NCBI RefSeq assembly: GCF_000687475.1
Contig: NC_057319.1
Location: 4,764,001 to 4,828,000 of the forward strand
DNA length: 64,000 nt
From: Ustilaginoidea virens
Lineage: Eukaryota > Ascomycota > Sordariomycetes > Hypocreales > Clavicipitaceae
Reading direction: 5' to 3'
This document shows positions 23,559 through 36,262 of this stretch, in pieces (positions within the stretch are counted from its first letter, which is position 1; every line of letters starts with the position of its first letter). The notes below the pieces were generated by a model. It ran no database searches and was not told the DNA's origin. It saw only the letters and a program-made list of their open reading frames with translations. A program made the position numbers and the translations under genes.

Positions 23559-24195
23559 TCAGTGGCCTTGACTTGCCCCGTTCGCGTCTGCTTCCGCTGC
23601 AGCATCCAAGCTTCGCATTTCGGAACTGCTGTCCACCGCGCGGCTACCCGCACTGCCGTCAAACACCCACGGCCCGGCATTGTTTCTCGGCGTGATGGGG
23701 CCTTCGGCTCCGCTAGACGACGGCGACGGTGATCGATTGTCGCGCAGATGGCCGATACGACCGGAACCCGATGCCGCATTCCTGATCGGCAACGGCTCCG
23801 ACACAGCATGAGGCAAGAAATCCGCCGGTGGTCGGGACTCGTGGCTCTCCGTCGTGTTGACGCTTACTGTTACGTCCATGGCGTCGGGATCTGGACTGGC
23901 GGTTTCCAGGGCTTCAGAGGCGACGCCTTCCGACTCGGGCTTGTTTTCCGGTTCCGCCTTGTCCGTGTCCATGCCGTCTTCGTCCAACTGCTCCCATTCT
24001 TCTCCGGGTTCCTCCACATCCGCCTCGAGGTCGGCACCCGCACGACAGTTTGGGCATACAAAGATGGGATATTGCGGCGATGTCAGCAGTGACCGTACGC
24101 ACTTAAAATGCCAAGTATGCGAGCATGGCGCGACGAAAAGGGACTGGCACGGCTGTTGCGGCTTTTGGTCAGCATGCAACAGCTCTTCCTCCGTG

Positions 24196-24244
<49 letters not shown>

Positions 24245-25551
24245 CATGTCTGGGCCAAAGGGGCGAGAAAACCTACAGCTATGGAGTTGAGGCAGATGGA
24301 ACAGTCTTGAGATGAGCTGGAACTGGCGGCGCCGCCAGCAGCATTGTTGGTCGCCATGGTGCGAAGTCGCTTGTGGGCAGCCACGCTATCAATCCGTTAG
24401 CTTTTTCTCCGTCCCCCTTCTGTTATTTCCTAGCGCAGCTCAGGGAAGAGAAAAAGAGAAAAAAAAAAGGGGGACGCGACTTACTTGAAGCTGTTCAGTT
24501 TGTTCTGCCAGCCCCGGTTCAGCTCCAACCTCATCTTGACACAGCGAAAAATCATCTCCTCCCCTCCCTTGAAATCAATACCGAGCTGTACAATATCGCC
24601 GTCATTCACAGGGTATGCTTTGCTTTCCTGGGACGGGGGGCTGAGTCTAATGTGGTTCAGAAACGTCCCAGATGAGCTCTTGACATCCTTGATGTACCAT
24701 TTGCCATCTTCGCACCAGAATTCGCAATGCCTTCTGCTCACGACTTTGCTCTTGAACCCTACGGGCGCGGCGGATGGCTGGTTGCCGTTCATGTTGGCAG
24801 CCTGGCCATCTCGTTCCGAGTAACGGCCCACGCGAATGATTTCTGCGCCATTCGCCAGCGTCCTGCTGATCGGTGGAAAGGATAGCGACGGTCTGGTGGA
24901 TCGAGGATCGTAGTAGGCGGAAAAGCGTATGGAAGGGACGGTGTCGGGATTGCCGTTGTTCGCTGTTGCGGTGGCGGCAGCACTAGCTGGAGCTAGAGCA
25001 GCAGCGGTCGCGGCACCACCACCGCTCGCAGCTCGAGGCCGGCTCATGGCCATGTTTGGCTGGGTTGCAGACTCTGGTAAGCCGCTCTGGCCGGGGGGCT
25101 GTTCCACGGAAGAAGCCACCTCGTGGATGGTCGGCGGAGGGCTACGAGAGACAGCTCGGGATGCAGTGCCGGTGCTGGGGCCAGTCACCTGGGGCGACCG
25201 ACCGGGGGGGGCATCTGGCGAGGAACTGACGAGCGTGAGACGGTTGGGGTTTTGCGGCGTGGACGACAGAGTCGAGGACGCTGTGCAGCTGACGGAGCGG
25301 GTGAGGTGGCCGGACTGAGCCTGACTGCGAGGCGATGCGCTGGCGGCGTTGGCGTTGCTGTTGGTGTTTGTGTTTGTGTTTGTGTTGGTGTTGGTGTTGG
25401 AGGAAGCGTGGTGAGAATCCCGCGAAAGAAGATGGCTGTGAGTGTAGTTGCGCAGGTAACTCAAGCCCCGGAGTCGACTTGGCCGAGAAGGCGACACTGG
25501 GTTGGCCGTCTGGGGCCCGGGAGGCGGTGACGAAAAAGGCTGGGTAAACAT
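23559..25551 (-). CDS. Dma/Chfr-type FHA-RING E3 ubiquitin ligase
   Basis: Related to yeast Dma1/Dma2 and human CHFR/RNF8, which link phosphopeptide binding to ubiquitination in mitotic exit, septin and spindle checkpoints. Three exons (25551-24485, 24385-24277, 24152-23559; introns 24386-24484 and 24153-24276) give 589 residues. The N-terminus is disordered with an Asn-Thr repeat. The FHA domain begins near residue 240: VGRYSERDG, SRRHCEFWCEDGKWYIKDV, SSSGTFLN. The RING spans the exon 2/3 join: DCSICLNSIA joins PCQSLFVAPCSHTWHFKCVRSLL, then VCPNC. The spliced product restores the family's C-x2-C, C-x-H, C and C-x2-C pattern, supporting the intron calls. The C-terminal 150 residues are acidic and Ser-rich. 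Start choice: the ATG at 25551 (MFTQPFSSPPPG); an in-frame extension to 25710 looks non-coding. Confidence 0.92.
24198..24242 (+). repeat. A45 homopolymer in intron
   Basis: Forty-five A on the plus strand, that is poly-U in the transcript, within intron 2 of the FHA-RING gene (24153-24276). It lies between the donor and the branch region and makes up over a third of the intron. Confidence 0.9.
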
Positions 25552-27887
25552 GGTGGTGACGCAACGTTGGCGGGAGCCAAAAGTCAGTCCTGGACGCTTC
25601 AGTGCTGCTCTGCGATGGTTTGTTTCAATGTTGCAGTCTGGTCCCTTTATCAGCTGGTTCGATGTCGCAACATATGTAAGCACCCAGTGCCAGGTTGCAG
25701 CGGAAGGCAACGGCGACTCTGGGGGGCTGGGCTCTCCGGTCTCTCCAGTCTTTGCCTGGTCTGTTCTGGCGCAGAGAGCACAGGCAGATCAGCTGAGAAC
25801 GGGCGGACGAGTTCAGTGGTGGTGAAGTGGCTGCTGGGGGGTGGGGGATGGGGTTTGGTGTTTGGGGGGTGTTTGGGGGGTGTCTGGGGGGGCGAGAACC
25901 AGAACTGCAGGGCAGTTACTGGCGTCTGGTGGTCACCGGGCACTTCAAGTGCAGTGCAGTGCAGTGCAGTGCAGTGCAGTCAGCTCGCAGGCAGCTCGCA
26001 CCAGACGTTGACTCGGCCAGGGACCACGACTCACGAGAACCGGCTCTCCGTTTGGGTGTCGCCTTTGGTTCTCACCTGAGCGACCTCAGCACCGGCTTTG
26101 ATGATGGTGTTGGATGGGGAAAATCCGGCGAATAACCCGTCACGACGAGACGGCTGATTGTAGACGCGGTCCAGTGCCAGCACACATTGATGTCATGCAA
26201 ATTCGGGGTGGTCTAGGTGCGGATTCGCAGGTAGGCGCCAACAACCTAACCTGGGTAGGCCCAGTTATCTAGGTGCTCTGCAATGCCGTCAACGGTCACA
26301 AGTCTCGCGCCGAATGCCGGATGATCCGTTGTCGGTGATGGCTGTCACGTCGTTTTGATGAAGGATACGACGCCGGGGGGGGTTGCTTTGCTGTCTTGCC
26401 AGGTTCAAGTTGCTGCGCGTCAGGCCATACCAGACCTTTTCTTGTACTGAGTATACCCGCTACGGCCACGTGGAGAACCAGGGCCGGCCGTCTGACTTTT
26501 CCCTTTTTTTCTTTTTCTTTTTCTTTTTTTTTTTTTTTTGTTCGAGTTGGCGGATCGTGGCAAGAATGTTCATACAAGGCCTGCTCCAAAGGCAGGCTCG
26601 GAATGGCGCTCGCAGGCGCTAAATAGATGGAGGAGAGGCCGCGAAATTCGAATCGACATCTGAAGGGAGACAAGCACGCACAATAATGAACTGATTGCCC
26701 TTGGGATCTAGGGCTTCCCGGTCAGTGCCGCCGTCGTCTCTTGTCTTCTTGGTGGGGCCACGACTACGTTAGCTAACGTCAAGTCTGGTTTGAACCTTTA
26801 TTTTCCAGCACGGGTCAACTCTGATCGGTTGACCTGAACGGTCTCATGATCTGGTACCTGGATACTTTGGCTGACGCCCTGGAGGAGACTTGGGGTGGGG
26901 CGAGGCGTCCTGGCTGGCCGGTGTGGGAGGAACCAACGCAGCCGCTCTCTTTGCCGCAGTTGGCGGTTAGAAAACGGGCACGATAAGAGGAAATGCACGG
27001 GCGCGGACTGGCCGTCGACTTGGGCCATGTCAGCATTCACACTTTGGGCCCCTAGGTTTCATACCAAGAATGAGCGAAACAAGACCAGGTTTTCAAGGGC
27101 AACGAGGAGGACGAGGTTAGCTTAGGTTAGGTACCTACCTACCTAGGTACGGAGTACATGACCTTTATAGGACTGGGCACTGCCAACTGCCAGCCACTCG
27201 GGCTCGACGCACCTGCCAGCCGAGAGGGCGAGGTCGAGGCAGGTGCAGGTGCAGGTGCAGGTGCAGCCCGTTGAGCACGCGCTTGCCGTCGAATCAATAC
27301 ATACTAAAGTGACCAGACAATACGCAATATCGATACATCAAATGCATCCTAGGCACATGCAGCCTGGTGACTTTGCTCTAGCGGCTGGGCGCACCACAGC
27401 TGCCGCTGCCCTAGGCCGCCCGCCCCGCCTGGGCGAACCTCTGCAGGGCCGTTGGCGAATGCTACAGTACCGTTGCTTTGACGAAAGGGCCCAGACACCT
27501 GGCGCCCCTGTCTTCTCCACTCGAGTCCGGTTCGCAAGCGGAAACGTGTCCGCCAATCAGGTCGGAACCTTTGCGGAGGGCTGATCTGGAGCCACCACCC
27601 CCGACGTGAAACGACGAGAAACGACGAGAAATGCCCCCGAGGCCGCCAATGTCTGCGTGCATCCTGCCGTGACATGCTTTTCATTTGCACCAAAGAACCT
27701 CGGACTCTTATTTCGCGGCGAAGCGGCTAGCTGGAGCTGCCTTTGCCGCACTCAATGTGGTGCGGTGCACCTGCGCCGTCCTGCCGTCGACGACGCCAAC
27801 CACCCGTCGTCACCCATCACCAGCTACGGGAACTGAACCCCGGTACCAACGTGGGCAACGGCGTCCTCTCATTGCGGGCCAACCCCC
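25552..27887. other. Long intergenic region between FHA-RING and ATR genes
   Basis: This 2.3 kb contains no recognisable gene. It holds a (GTGCA)6 repeat (25949-25980), an (AGGTGC)4 repeat (27241-27264), T-rich tracts near 26500-26540, and a cluster at 27130-27156 where GGTACCTACCTACCTAGGTAC runs directly into TACGGAGTA. It must include the promoter of the FHA-RING gene and the 3' UTR of the kinase gene. Confidence 0.55.
25949..25980 (+). repeat. (GTGCA)6 pentanucleotide repeat
   Basis: Six perfect units about 400 bp upstream of the FHA-RING start codon. Confidence 0.9.
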
Positions 27888-30800
27888 CTACAGAAATGGG
27901 CACCACCCGATATACATGGCTGTCAGATTGCGCGGATCGACTGCCTGCTTGATCAACTCCTCCACTTGCCCTTCTACGCTCAGGGGGATGCTCTCGTTGG
28001 GCAGCAAGCCCCGTACTTTCCTCTTGATGCTGTCCACCACGCTCTGCGGCTGCAGCCTCACGCCCTCGCTCTTCCTCGAGCTCCTCTTTTCCTTTTGCAG
28101 ATCCAGCGTCGGGTCGTAGATGAAGGCTTCCAAAATCGTCATCAACGTCTCCTCCTGCTGGCGAAGAATGCTCAGCGTGAGCTCCGACGACTTGCGGAAC
28201 GGGCCCTCGTATCCGTAGATGCCCATTGCCGCAACCATGTTGTGCGTCAGCCGGAAGGGCACCCGCTCCGGCTTGGCAAACGTCAGGCCCTTGTCGAACA
28301 GGCAGTTGAAGTCGACGTGAAAGACCCCCCCGTTGCCCTCTTCCAGGTTGACGTTCTCGCCGTGCCGGTCGCCCAGCCCCAGGATGGTGCCCACCATGGA
28401 CATGACCGCGCAGGATCGCGTGTACTTGAGCCGCGCCGAGAACCACGCCGACGGGTTGGGGAATTGCTGGATGAACCAGAGCGGAAGCACCGGCGGGAAC
28501 CGTCCGAGCACGTCGTCTGTAAACAGGCGGATCTTGCTGTCGGACGCCGAGGCCTCCTCCATCAACTGCCGCAGCGTGGCGTAGTCTGGGAGTATCTTCC
28601 GGGAGGCGTACAGATTCAGCAAGATGTCCCTCATGGTCTTGATGCCCGGCACCCACTCGATGATGCCGCATTCCTCGTTCAGCGGCACCACCGCGTACGT
28701 CCGAATGTACAGCTCCCTTCTGCTCGACTCCGCGTCCCGCTTCAACGACTTGTTGATGATGCCGTTGAACTCCATCAGCCGCTGATCCGTTCGGAGATCG
28801 TCCTTTGGCTTGATCAGCAGCATGTAGTTCTTGCCGTCGCTTCCCCGCGCCGTCAGCCGTCTCGGTTTGGCGAGAGAGCTCAGCACCAGCACCTCGTCCA
28901 GGAAGCAGTCAATCGTCACCACGTCCCGGGAAAACGCCTTGTGCTTCCTCACATGCTCGGAAACGGCGGGCAAGGTCGCCGTCAACGAGCCCTCCACGGG
29001 CACCACCAGTGGACAAGGCGTGCATTTGTGTTGGAACCGGAGGTCCCTCGACAGGCTGGCGTGGACCGTCTTGTTGCCGGCAAAGTCGCCGTTCTGGCAG
29101 GCCAGAAGAAGCTGCTCGGCCAGCCTTTCTCCTGCCCTGATGAGGTGCTTGAGGTCATGCGAAGTCCCGTCCACCTTTCTCTGGACACCTCGAAGAGCCT
29201 GCAATATCTGCGTGCCTCGGGCTTTCCGCTCAGACATTTGCTTCGTCGTCATGATGCCAATCAAGCTCCACAAGGCCTGTCGGGGGTGAGCTTCGACGAC
29301 TTTGGTGATGATGTGGGTGAGGCGTTCGAAGACGGCCGCGTTCGGATGCGCGATGCGAGCCACGATTTGCGGCAGCGTCGTGTAGAAAATGTACGCCGGC
29401 AGACGGTAGATGTATTTGTCCAGGAACATGTGCAAGCTGTTGAGCTGTTCGAGCCGTCTCTTGTGCAGCTCTCGCGACAGGGACGTCTTCCCCTGTGGTG
29501 GTTTGTCTACCTGCGCGCCCAGGTCGAGCCAGAGCGTCAGTATCCTGGGCAGCGTCTGGTGCAGATACTTTGTTCCCGAAATGAGCGAGCGCACGTAGTT
29601 TTCAATGACCAGCCTGGCAATCTCGCCAGTGACGTAGTTGTCGCTCTGGTCGTCAGCCCGGAGGGGTTGCTCCGACTCGAGAATCTTCTTGTAGTGACGC
29701 CCGAGGTAGTAATGCCCCTTTTCCCACGACGCATGCGTCTTTGGCGGCTGCTGATACTTCTCCCGCAAAGCGATGGCGTGAGACTGCCCTGCAGCATCCA
29801 GCCATTTGGCCAGCAGAAGCTGTGCTCGTGCAGTCAATAGCTTCTGCTGCGCGTTCAGCTTGGTCGTGCCCGTGCCCACCGACGGTCCCGACTGGGTCAT
29901 GAATTTGTTCCGTTCGATGGCGCCTTGCAGCATCTGGATGGCCTTGCGGTGATGGTTGTCCCTCCAAAGCAACTTGGCATTTTCGATCGTGGCCGAGTCG
30001 TCTCCCAGACGCAATGCGTGCAAAACCGCGTTGAACGACTGATGAAGCGAGTTTGCTTTGCGAGCCAGCTTGGCGCTTGATAGCCACAAACCAGATATGT
30101 CGAGGTCGGTAAAATGGGGCCTATCCAACATCACGAGGTCAGCAAACGGGGACGAAAGAGAGCTTGTCGAAAAAAAGGACGCCGGGTAAAATGAATGCAG
30201 TCATTTCTGCCCCGGCATCGGGATTGCAGTACCTGCACAGCTCCATCGCGGCGCGCCGCACGCCGAGGAGGTATTGCTTGTCGCTGAAACGGCCGCCTAT
30301 GATTTGCATTCGCCCATCCAGCAAAGCCATGGTCTTTTGCCTTTCGTCTTCCCCCTTGGTGTCAATGATTACTTCCAAGTCGGTCAGGACATGGCACTTC
30401 AACAAGAGGTCATGAGCCGCGTTCAGCGAAACCGTCGCAGTGGCTGTCATGGAAGAGGCTATCTTGTCTTGCATTCCCTGCACAATGCTGCGGAGCGAAT
30501 CGACCCCCTCTGCTCCATGCAGAGAGTTGAAAAGCCTTGCAATAGACATGTTAAAGTCCTGCATGACATCAGCCTGGAACCGACTCATGTACTTGGGAAT
30601 GCTTTCCCACCGGCCAGTAACCCATGCAGCTTCCACGGCAAACGGCATCACCTTGGCGTCGGCGCCAGGGTCGGTCTGCATTCCTTCGACATGGTTGAGT
30701 AGCGCATCTGTTTCCGACGCAAGTTAGAGACTCGACTCCTCAACGTACTCGTGGAAAAGGGAGGGAGCGGCTTGAATTCACCATGTTGCCCTGCCTGCTT

Positions 30801-33800
30801 CAGACAGTGTAAAAGATCAATTTGCGCCTCTGTGCTTTGCGGCTTCTCGGCCAACTGCATCTCGTACCAAGTCTGAGCTGCCGACCATCTCCCAGCCTTT
30901 TTGTGGCTCAATATTTGTTGATTCAGGTCCAGCGCCTGAAGTTGAGATGAAATGCCTTCCAACCCATCGGGTTCGTCAATGTTTGCATAAATGTCTTGCA
31001 GCTTTTCCAGCAGCCTGCTTCTGTCTCCTGGCTCTCTCTTTTGCTGTTCCATTTTTTGGGCATGGTGTTCCAAGTGGAAAAGCGCTCGAGCGTACTCGTT
31101 GCAGTCAGTTGCTCGCTGGGAAATGAGCTCCGCAGGCACGCCATCTAATGTTTCTTGTATACGTGCCACACTCTCTTTGCCTTCTGGTGACAGTCGACCG
31201 GAAGCCCGCCTTGCCTGTATCCATCTCATGGCATAGTCGAGGCATCGGAACACGGCCTTTCCACAGCGTTAGCTCAGTATATCTTTCCCGCGTGGTAAAA
31301 TGAGAGGGAAGGGGGGGGGGAAGGTATCCTAACATGACAGAAGCGCTTGAGTTCCTGGCGCTCGGCATGGGTCGCATTCTGAGCAGGCTGATGCTCCAGG
31401 ACACCGCGCAGCTCGCCCATGACCCGGCTCTTCTCCCCCTCGCTGCTTGTCGTGCTCAAAAGGATGTGGAGGACTAGATACGGCAAAAGGAATTCAGCAG
31501 TGGAAAGATCTTTGATTCGAATCACCCTCTTGAGCGGTTCGAACAACAATGTGGCCAACGGGTTTTGCCCCTTTTCCAGCATATCGAGAACAAAAGACCT
31601 CAGCCAATTGCTGTACGGCTTGCCAGGGTGAAAAATAGGATATTCCACACTGCTGGGCGGCATGGGCGCGACCATGTAGCGGGATGACATGAAGGGTTGC
31701 ATTACTTCACGGATGTTTTCGGGAATGGCAATCCATTTCCGGTAGATGTCGTTTCCACCCACGAGTCCGGCGCTTTTGATAGCGCAGGATACCCGAATGT
31801 CGCATCGATCCAGCAACTCCTGCATGGCATAAGACAGGAAGCCCTGAAGCTTGGTGTCGGTCGCGGATAGAAACGACGGAACCAGGACCTCCTCCAACAA
31901 AAAGAAGCTAAAGTCGGTCATCTCCTCGGCATTTTCAAAGTTATCCAACACGACGATGGATCGCTGCTCTCTCACCGTCTCGACCTGGTTCGAGTCCAGG
32001 CAGCCAATAAGTCCCATGCTCTGGACACAGAGTCGAGCAATGTCGGCTTGTAAACCGTTGTACTTGTGTGCGCAGTCCAGGAGGGACCTCAGCAGAGCTA
32101 TCGTGGTATTATCTGGCCTCTGGCTGACGGCCGAGGTAGACAAAGCAATCTGGTTGTCCCTCAAGTATGGTACAAGCTCTGTCAGAGCTTGGTGGACCAC
32201 TCCCGAATTGTCATGCGCAACTCTCTGCGCAAAAACCTCGAGAGCTTCCTCCATGGCCAGAGAAGGGCGCATAGCTGTCAAAGTCTTGTCCACATCTTCA
32301 AGACCTTTGCAAGCTGCCAGCGAAGGAAGCTTTCTGATGTTGATTTCTACCACGGCTCCATGTTTTTCCAACAAGGACAAGAGCATCTTTCTGACAGTAC
32401 TTGCGCCCGCATCGGTCAAGCTGCTCCAATGCCGACTGACTATGAAGAATGTGGTCTCGAGCAATGCTTCAACGTCTTCTTCTTCAAAGTAGGCCAGCAT
32501 GACGGCCCAACAGGAGACGCTGGCTTCACGTAGCGGTTGTTGAGAAATGGCCGAAAGGAGAAGGGCCGAAATCTGACAAGCAGTTAGTGACCAAAGCCTT
32601 GTCATTTTTACACGGCTCACACACTCTCTCTCTTTTGTTTTTTTTTTTTATTTATCAGGGAAAGTCGTCAATGTCCGTACCTGTGGCCGAGCTATTCTGG
32701 CATACTCCTTGCAGACCGTGATTAATTCTTCCAAGGCGCCAATCGTGGCCCGCTGTTCCGTGACGAACAGAGGCAGGTACACTGATTCGTTTATGACATC
32801 TGTAAGTCGAGCCATGAGGCCCAAGATGTGATCCCGCAAAAATCGACCAATCACATTCCCCTTTTTGTTCCGTGTTTCTTTGTTGGCGTTGAGGATGGTT
32901 GTGGCCATGAGGTGAAGGGCGCGACGGACCTTGCTTGGTGTCAGTGATGAAAAGACGCAGCAGGTACACGGGGAGGCTTACCAAGGTCTTTTTGGCTTCG
33001 TCTGCGTGCGCTGCCGTCTTCAAAAGTTCCAACGCAATGACAACCGGTTCGGACTGAAACAGCTGGATAAGCGGAAGCGAGTGGAAGTGGGACGAAATTT
33101 CATTCAACCGGGACTTGGTGAATTCTTCAACGTCCTGAGTCTCTTGGACGAGCAGCAGCGCCAACGTCGATGCCAGGTTCGGTCCGTCCATCAAGGGACA
33201 CCAGGCATGCTTTTCTTGGCGAGCTTCCGCAATCTTTTGGATAACGTCTCGACGTTTGTCTAGAACAAGCCAAGGCAGCGCATGCGTCTGGATCAACAGC
33301 AGGAGCTCATCCACAGAAATCTGCAGCAACTCCGCGATTGAGCGACTCCGTTGAGGTCGCTGGACCATGTCCTTTGTGGCCATGTAGGCAAGGCTTTTCC
33401 AAAAAGGTTCAAAGAGTCGCCGTGGAGTTGTTCCACGGGTCTCGGCAAGGTTTACCAGCTCGTTGAATGCAAACGCGGACACGATGCTGTTGCTGTTGCC
33501 CAGATAATCAACCAGCTGTATCAGGACCAGATTCAGCTCATCCTCTGACACGACGCGGCCAATCTGGCCCCATGCCATGATTCTTGTTTCCACCAAATGA
33601 GCTTCGTCCGTGGCTTGTCCAGAGGTCGACTTCAGCAAGGCAATGAAAAGTTTCCGGTTTCGGCCTATTACTTCAAGCAAGTCGGAATTCAGAGTATCGC
33701 GCGAACTGATCCGTATAAAGGCACCCAGCGTTCTTCCAGCAGCGATTCGAAGTTCTCTCACAGAGCTGTTCAGAGCTTGCAAGCACCACTGGCCCGGGCT

Positions 33801-35848
33801 GGATGTTTCGAGATTCAAGTAGGCTGCATCGTCGCAGTGAAACACGACTCGTCTCAACGCTATCATGGCCGCGATCCGCGGCCGCCTGGACTCCACGAAA
33901 GCGGGTAGCTGGATCAGCCTCGAAAACAAAGATCGAGATGAGCTCTTGACGCGTTGACGCTCTTCGGCAGGATTTGCTTTTCGACCAAATTCGCAAACTG
34001 GACACGACGTCTCCCCCGAAACTTGAGCAGGTACGCTTTCTAACCCATCGGAAACGCAAGCTAACTTGCTAAGAAGATCCAGGGCAAGACACTGACTGCC
34101 GCCCGAAGCTTTCATGAACTGTTCCCTGGCACAGAATTAGGGCGGGTAAAGCGAGATGACTTTGACGAGCAAGACGTACAAAAACTGGTCCTCCGGAATC
34201 GGTTCGTTGACATGCCCTGTCCAAGCCATATCCAGCGCCTCGAAAAGAGCCTTGCAAACGGTGGTCATTAAGTCTTCGTCCGGCATCATGACCTTTCTTT
34301 TCTTTGCCACACTGCTAGACGGAGGATTTTTCTGGTGATTCAGGTGAAGATTTCCCACCGCAGATTGAATTTCTGCGTTTTCAAAGTGCAAAGGATGGGT
34401 CTCCTCGTCGTATATTTGCTGCGGCGTTGCATAGACTATCTGACGCAGCAATCGCATGCAGCGCTGCCAACAGTCAGTTTAGTGTTTTCTTTGATCCCGC
34501 AGTTGTCCTCCAAGAGTTCAGAGGCCTCTCACCCAAACATCGGTCCCTTCTCCTATGGAGGAATACTGCGACGATAGCAACGACAATTCTTGCACCAGCT
34601 TCGAGGCCGCCATGCGCCCGATAGAGTACGAGTCTACCGCAGCGCCAGATATTGCTACTAGTGCCCGACTGAACACATTTCTTGCGTTATCCCCAGACTC
34701 GTTCGGTTCCGCAAGATCCTGGGGACGAGACACCATTTCCGTACATAAAAGAACAAGAAGAGCATGGGCCTTGCGGCTGAATGTTGACAACAGGCCGGTC
34801 CTCGATGCAAGCCCATGCCGAATTTCCAGAACGAGCTCGATGATGGGAATCGGACAAGTCGATTCTGTCGGACCCCAGCGTGCCTGAACATCCCGCAAAT
34901 CGAGCAATGTGTCCAGCAACCAGGGAGCGGTTTGTGACAGTGTGGCCACTCCAAGAAAAGCAGAGTCTTGAGATAAGAGCGGGTATCCTAGCACCCTGGC
35001 CAAGCTTGATATCTGTCGCACCGCCTGCGAAGAAGTCGATATGTGGTACGAGGTTCCCCGACCCGCGGCATCTTGGTCCTCTCCTAGGATCTGCTTCAGA
35101 GCGAGTTCGGGGGGGAGGCGGATCGTCTTGAACGTCTTTGATCGATGTGATTCTGTCGATTGATTCCGCAGCTGGTCCATGGCCCCTATCTGCTTGTCAG
35201 CAAAAGTCGAGATATGACTGACTCTGTGGCCTTACCAGCAACGCAGGTTCGCAAGTAAAGAATCAAATCTACGCCCACAGACCACAGCTCACCAACTCTT
35301 GATATCAGCAGGAGCAAATATTGAAAAAATCCTTCGAAAGAGCCTTCAAGTTCGCAAAACCAGCCATGGCCAAGAAATCTCAGCAAGTGTGGCAGCAGCC
35401 ACACCCAGAGCGGTTCGGAACCTCTGTAGAGCAAAGAGCGAGGATTGTTGGTGCACTTGAGTACAGAAGGCGTCTCTTTTATGGTGAATCGCAGGAAATT
35501 AATCGCCTTGAGCACCTCCGAGTGGGTATGCGTCCGGTTCGCAAAAGGATCGTCCAGCTTGATTCCATCTAGGGCCACTCGACAGTACACATATATCAGC
35601 ATATGGTTATGTTCGACACGATCGGCCTGTGATTTCAGGAGCTCCGGCTGCTCCTTGACTTCCTGAATTGCCGCGAATAGCCCTTTGAGCTCGTTGTTTT
35701 CGTCCGACCTTGATGACTTGGCAGATGTAGATATGTTCTCAACCAGCTGCGCCGCCAAGGTTGACGGTGGCGGGCCGTCTGTCGCAATGGCAATGCCACC
35801 ACCATATCGAGCTATCGGAGCCGAGTTCTCTCGGGAGGTCTGAGCCAT
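27888..35848 (-). CDS. ATR: ATR/Mec1/UvsB checkpoint kinase
   Basis: PI3K-related protein kinase that senses RPA-coated single-stranded DNA and starts the DNA-damage and replication checkpoint. Nine exons: 35848-35236, 35185-34533, 34463-34180, 34125-32982, 32929-32681, 32572-31334, 31256-30782, 30707-30233 and 30120-27888, giving 2454 residues. All eight introns are 50-112 nt GT-AG, and the phases agree. The N-terminal 1700 residues are HEAT/FAT helical repeats, with a UME-like stretch near exon 4. The kinase domain lies in the last exon: TARGSDGKNYMLLIKPKDD (ATP-binding lysine), GLGDRHGENVNL (catalytic loop) and HVDFNCLFDKG (metal-binding Asp). The FATC end MYIGWCPFL closely matches ATR family C-termini and separates it from ATM, TOR and DNA-PK. 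The gene would be called uvsB in Aspergillus or mus-9 in Neurospora. A 624-codon frame on the opposite strand (27966-29840) is a shadow. Confidence 0.96.
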
Positions 35849-36262
35849 CGCCTCGCTAGCATTGTGTCATTTGGAATTCGTCTCCCAAGTTCAAAAGCAA
35901 GCTTGCAGAACTTTCACCGGGCATCCCAGGGAAGACGCGACAAACGACGAGAGAAGTAGGCACGTGTTCACGTGACCTGCCGCAATTGGAAGATGGACGA
36001 GACATGGAACTCCCCCAGAAGCAAACTTTTTTGGCGAAATTGATGAAGCGTGAAAGTCATTAAGCTATATCTCTTCAATCATAATACTAAACAACCATTT
36101 AAGACGCCTAATCTTGGAAAACAGTCGCCAAACCCATGCTCAGCCTACAATCCGGGCCGTCGAATCGCCTTCGTGCTGATGAAACCCCCGTCCCGCAAAA
36201 CGCCGGAAAAAAAAAGGAAACAAAATAAACAAGGGCAAACGTGCTTCCTCTCCTCCATTTCC
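35849..36262. other. Short tandem intergenic region
   Basis: This 414 bp lies between the stop of the myosin gene and the start of the kinase gene, both on the minus strand. It must contain the myosin 3' UTR and the kinase promoter. No distinct site is seen. Confidence 0.55.

Noticed and set aside
27966..29840. 624-codon plus-strand open frame
   Set aside because: It is antisense to the kinase domain exon of the ATR gene; composition (Leu, Val, Arg, His) is typical of a reverse-strand shadow.
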